NCBI RefSeq assembly: GCF_051466335.1
Contig: NZ_CP195793.1
Coordinates: 1,240,001 to 1,304,000, forward strand
Source of the DNA: Planctomicrobium sp051466335
Lineage (GTDB): Bacteria > Planctomycetota > Planctomycetia > Planctomycetales > Planctomycetaceae
Length of the DNA stretch: 64,000 nt
Direction: 5' to 3'
A model generated the notes under the pieces. That model had not been told where the DNA came from. It did not search any database and saw only the letters and a list, made by a program, of their open reading frames with translations. Shown here piece by piece: positions 61,243 through 64,000 of this stretch. How positions within the stretch are numbered: the stretch's first letter is position 1; every line of letters begins with the position of its first letter. A program made the position numbers and the translations under genes.

Positions 61243-61980
61243 TCAACTTCCCGAAGATGTGTCCATAGGCCATTTGTCGCCGAGCGTTTGTCGTTGAATC
61301 GCAGTGAGTTGCGCAATTCCTAGCTCTGCCAGATCGAGTTGTGAATTGAGGGTTTTACGATCATACGGTTCGCGTTCAGCTGTCCCCTGAACTTCGATGA
61401 ACTTGCCGCTGCCTGTCATGACAACGTTCATGTCGACATCGGCCTGACTGTCCTCAACGTAGTCCAGATCGAGGACAGGTTGACCATTGGCGACTCCGAC
61501 GCTGACGGCCGCGACGCTGTCTCTGAAGACCTTTTTAAAATCGAACGTCGGGTCCTGGACGGCAGCCACGGCATCGACGAGTGCAATGAATCCGCCCGTG
61601 ATGCTGAGCGTGCGTGTTCCGCCGTCTGCTTCGAGCACGTCGCAATCCACTGTGATGACGCGTGGACCCAAGGCGACGAAATCGACGACCGCTCTCAAGC
61701 TGCGCCCGATGAGTCGCTGAATCTCTGTGCTGCGGCCGTCTGCTTTCCGCGATTTTCTTGGTGCGGTACATCCCGGAAGCATGTTGTATTCAGCAGTCAC
61801 CCAACCGGTGGGGTTCTCTTCCCGCATTTTCCACGGGGGAAGGTCAGTGGAAAGGCTGGCTGTACAGAGAATGGTCGTCCGGCCGGCTTGAATCAACACC
61901 CGACCCGGTGCCGCTCCGTAGTAGGGGCGTTCAATATGGATTGGTCGAAGTGTTTCAGATGTTCTTCCGTCGTGTCGCAT
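61243..61980 (-). CDS. rph: Ribonuclease PH
   Basis: A phosphorolytic 3' exoribonuclease that trims tRNA precursors. The 245-residue protein shows the canonical start MRHDGRTSETLRPI and the active-site blocks: PRKSRKADGRSTEIQRLIGR (Arg-rich tRNA and phosphate region), ITVDCDVLEADGGTRTLSIT with the conserved Asp, and LDLDYVEDSQADVDMNVVMT, EVQGTAE near the end. Length and motifs match typical bacterial RNase PH, with an intact C-terminus (not the truncated E. coli K-12 type). It is 87 bp downstream of dus on the same strand. Confidence 0.97.
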   Translation of the reverse strand: MRHDGRTSETLRPIHIERPYYGAAPGRVLIQAGRTTILCTASLSTDLPPWKMREENPTGWVTAEYNMLPGCTAPRKSRKADGRSTEIQRLIGRSLRAVVDFVALGPRVITVDCDVLEADGGTRTLSITGGFIALVDAVAAVQDPTFDFKKVFRDSVAAVSVGVANGQPVLDLDYVEDSQADVDMNVVMTGSGKFIEVQGTAEREPYDRKTLNSQLDLAELGIAQLTAIQRQTLGDKWPMDTSSGS

Positions 61981-62067
61981 GCAAGGAATTCCGCGTTTGC
62001 TGTCAATGAGATTTCGAAAGGGGACAGTCTACTGAATTCCACCTGTGTTGGACATCTTTTAAGTTCA

Positions 62068-63150
62068 TCACCAACGTTCGACAGGCCCATTCGGGACTTT
62101 CACAAGGGCGGTTGGCATCTTCGCAACTCGCTGGCCATGTCTTTCGGCGATTTCGTTGACGATCGTCTCGAACTCGACGTCTGATTCGAAACGGCGGAGT
62201 CGGTCTTCGAGGTCATCCGGGATTCCGAGTTGCTGGCCGTACCAGGCTGCAAATTTTCGAAAGAGCCGGGTGCTGAATTCCCCGTGCTGTTCTCTCATGA
62301 AGCGGAAGTGGTCGCGCAGGAATTGCACTTGCGCCTGAGGTGTGGGTTCACGCTGGGGATTCGATTCAGCGAGATCTTTCAATTTCGAGAAGATCCAGGG
62401 GTCAAGGAGTGCCCCTCTTCCGATCGCGACGGCAGGGCACCCTGTCAGCTGACGCATGCGGATGGCGTCTTCGGGCGAACGGATATCTCCATTTCCGATG
62501 ATCGGAATTCGCTCAACTGCCTCCACGACATCGCGGATCCCTTGGAGATCGACAGAGCCGTTAAAGCCTTGAGCGCGAGTGCGTCCATGGATCGTAATCG
62601 CGGCAATTCCCAGTTGCTCGAATTCCCGTGCGAGCGCTGGAGCAGTGATCTGGTCGCGATCCCATCCGAGTCGCATTTTGACTGTGACTGGAACGCTGAC
62701 GGCGTTAACGACCTGACCGACCAATGAACACGCTCCACTGGTGTCGCACATCAGGCGTGCACCGCCTCCTTGTCCGTTCACTTTCGCCATTGGACAGCCC
62801 ATGTTGATATCGATTCCCTGATATCCATGTTCTTCCAGCCATTTTGCAGCGTTGATCAGATGTTCTGGGATCCCAGAAAAGATCTGAACAGAAAGAGGAG
62901 TGTCGTGAGCATTCGTCTCGATCAATTCACGTGACTTCGGATGGCCAGCCAAGAGAAGAGTTGCCTGAACGAGATCGGTCGTCGCCAATCCCATTCCGCC
63001 GAGTCCACGAACTACGTTGCGAAAGGCGAGATGGGTATACCCAGCCAGTGGAGCCAGGAAATAACGGCTCGGAAGCAATCGCGTTCCCATCTGAAGAGGC
63101 GTTTCATCGACGGGAGAGGCGTTCAGAGGAAGATCCGGAAAGGGAAGCAT
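62068..63150 (-). CDS. dus: tRNA-dihydrouridine synthase (DusB-like)
   Basis: FMN-dependent reductase that makes dihydrouridine in tRNA D loops. The 360-residue protein has the TIM-barrel start FLAPLAGYTHLAFRNVV, the catalytic Cys in DINMGCPMAKVNGQGGG, VKMRLGWD, IHGRTRAQGFNG, IIGNGDI and IGRGALLDP, and a helical C-terminal tRNA-binding part. DusA, DusB or DusC class cannot be fixed by eye; DusB fits best. ATG 63150 lies four bases after the squalene-synthase stop; the longer frame overlaps that gene. The two are cotranscribed. Confidence 0.92.
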   Translation of the reverse strand: MLPFPDLPLNASPVDETPLQMGTRLLPSRYFLAPLAGYTHLAFRNVVRGLGGMGLATTDLVQATLLLAGHPKSRELIETNAHDTPLSVQIFSGIPEHLINAAKWLEEHGYQGIDINMGCPMAKVNGQGGGARLMCDTSGACSLVGQVVNAVSVPVTVKMRLGWDRDQITAPALAREFEQLGIAAITIHGRTRAQGFNGSVDLQGIRDVVEAVERIPIIGNGDIRSPEDAIRMRQLTGCPAVAIGRGALLDPWIFSKLKDLAESNPQREPTPQAQVQFLRDHFRFMREQHGEFSTRLFRKFAAWYGQQLGIPDDLEDRLRRFESDVEFETIVNEIAERHGQRVAKMPTALVKVPNGPVERW

Positions 63151-63154
63151 GGAT

Positions 63155-64000
63155 TTAATGAGAAGCTGTCTCGAGTGTGGTCTTGAAGTGCTCTGAACCA
63201 GATATTTCCGGGAGCTTGGGAAGGGCCTGGTTGAGCCGCAAGATGCAGCTGAGAGCAATTCGCCCCTTTTTCCATCGTGATAACCGGATGCGGTTTGAAT
63301 AGACGTCGTAGTTTGCTACTTCGATCTGTTTCAGGATCGAACTGTAAAGTTCGAAGAATGCGAGAAAGACTCTTCGTCCCGCTGGCGACAAGTACTGTTG
63401 CAGGACAATCGCTTCATGGAAATGACTCCACGCTCTTTGGACCTGAAACTGCATTAAATCCCGGAATGCAGGATTGATCGTTTGTTTCAGTAGTTCGTCG
63501 GCAGGATATTTGGCGCGGACAAGGTCTTCTTCTGGAAGATAAATTCGTCCTCGCTGTCCATCTTCCTTCAGGTCTCTCAGTACATTCGTCAGCTGAAATG
63601 CTGTTCCACAGGCGATCGCAGGTCGACGTGGTGCGTTTTCGTCGAATCCCCAGATTTTCAGGCAGCAGAGGCCAACGACTCCTGCAACCTGATAACAATA
63701 CTGATCGAGTTCTGAAAACGTTTGAAATCTTCTGGGAGTCAAGTCGCTTTCAACACCAGCGATCACTTCGCACAGGTCTTCCGAGGAGATATGTCGGGCT
63801 CTGGAAAGATCGGCAATGGCGATCAGGATTGGGTGCGTGACAGTTTCCCCAGCGAGCGCACGTAGAAGTTCGGATCTCCAGAAACCGAGTTGCGATTTTC
63901 GTTCTTCAATCGTCAATGACTCGTCATCGCTCAAGTCATCGGTGTGTCTCATGAAAGCGTATAAAACACACATCTGGCGGTACATGTCCGCAGGGAGAGT
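63155..64000 (-). CDS. Squalene/phytoene synthase family, 5' end outside window
   Basis: Condenses isoprenoid diphosphates head to head (HpnC/HpnD, CrtB or squalene synthase type). The frame is open to the right edge (codons T-L-P-A-D precede the first Met), so the N-terminus is missing; 281 residues are visible. Both Asp-rich motifs are present: YAFMRHTDDLSDDE and NVLRDLKEDGQRGRIYLPEED. The latter form is typical of HpnD and squalene-synthase-type proteins of the hopanoid pathway, common in planctomycetes. Assignment to one subtype needs the neighbours, which are outside the window. Confidence 0.9.
   Translation of the reverse strand, partial: TLPADMYRQMCVLYAFMRHTDDLSDDESLTIEERKSQLGFWRSELLRALAGETVTHPILIAIADLSRARHISSEDLCEVIAGVESDLTPRRFQTFSELDQYCYQVAGVVGLCCLKIWGFDENAPRRPAIACGTAFQLTNVLRDLKEDGQRGRIYLPEEDLVRAKYPADELLKQTINPAFRDLMQFQVQRAWSHFHEAIVLQQYLSPAGRRVFLAFFELYSSILKQIEVANYDVYSNRIRLSRWKKGRIALSCILRLNQALPKLPEISGSEHFKTTLETASH

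Overview
The window comes from a planctomycete (class Planctomycetia, close to the Gimesia/Rubinisphaera/Planctopirus kind of genome). The diagnostic genes are a DUF1559 pseudopilin-like protein (58554-59549), a PSCyt1/PSCyt2/PSD1 cytochrome c protein coupled to a Tat-exported DUF1501 protein (53567-57830), and a small Gly/Cys lipoprotein. The backbone is housekeeping: the C-terminal part of clpB, serA, a second D-2-hydroxyacid dehydrogenase, a UvrC-like GIY-YIG protein, a three-module Aas-type phospholipid acyltransferase/acyl-ACP synthetase, tRNA-Lys, tRNA-Arg, tRNA-Gln, folE, a D-lactate/glycolate-type FAD/Fe-S oxidase, moaD, nadB, thiS, a DJ-1/PfpI protein, a BLUF protein, rph, dus and a squalene/phytoene synthase cut by the window end.

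Two integrated elements of about 15 kb interrupt this backbone, with only about 3.2 kb of host DNA between them. Element 1 (11136-26365) is bounded by a perfect 45-bp direct repeat that covers the 5' half and anticodon loop of tRNA-Arg(TCT). It carries an unusual integrase, a replisome-organiser/helicase-loader pair, a tail-morphogenesis-like protein with a tape-measure-like protein, a sigma-70-like factor, terminase-small-subunit-like helical proteins (one split by an IS5-family insertion), a ribbon-helix-helix repressor with repeated operators, two tandem paralogous tyrosine recombinases, and a terminal cassette of a membrane/GAF-like protein plus a small partner. Element 2 (29589-45204) is bounded by a different perfect 45-bp repeat in the 3' half of tRNA-Gln(CTG). 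It carries a P4-type integrase with repeated presumptive arm sites at both ends, an AlpA/Xis-like protein, a primase-helicase, an Ogr/Delta-like zinc protein, a ClpP-like prohead protease, a tail-chaperone-like protein and a tape measure, then a reverse-strand three-gene cassette ending in a degenerate Fic protein.

Neither element shows a terminase large subunit, portal or major capsid gene that I can recognise. Both have integration, replication and a few virion-assembly genes in about 15 kb, which resembles phage satellites (P4/PICI type) or strongly reduced prophages. Between the elements, an IS5-family insertion with a CTAG target duplication splits one host gene. Removing the IS and one CTAG copy joins an acyl-carrier-protein domain in frame to a formylglycine-generating-enzyme-like (SUMF1) domain.

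Right of tRNA-Gln the order is ordinary host DNA: folE, the FAD/Fe-S oxidase coupled to moaD, nadB, thiS on the other strand, DJ-1, BLUF, the planctomycete DUF1501/PSD1 operon, the lipoprotein plus DUF1559 pair, a secreted protein, rph, and a dus/squalene-synthase pair. All functions are read from motifs in the sequence; no searches were run.
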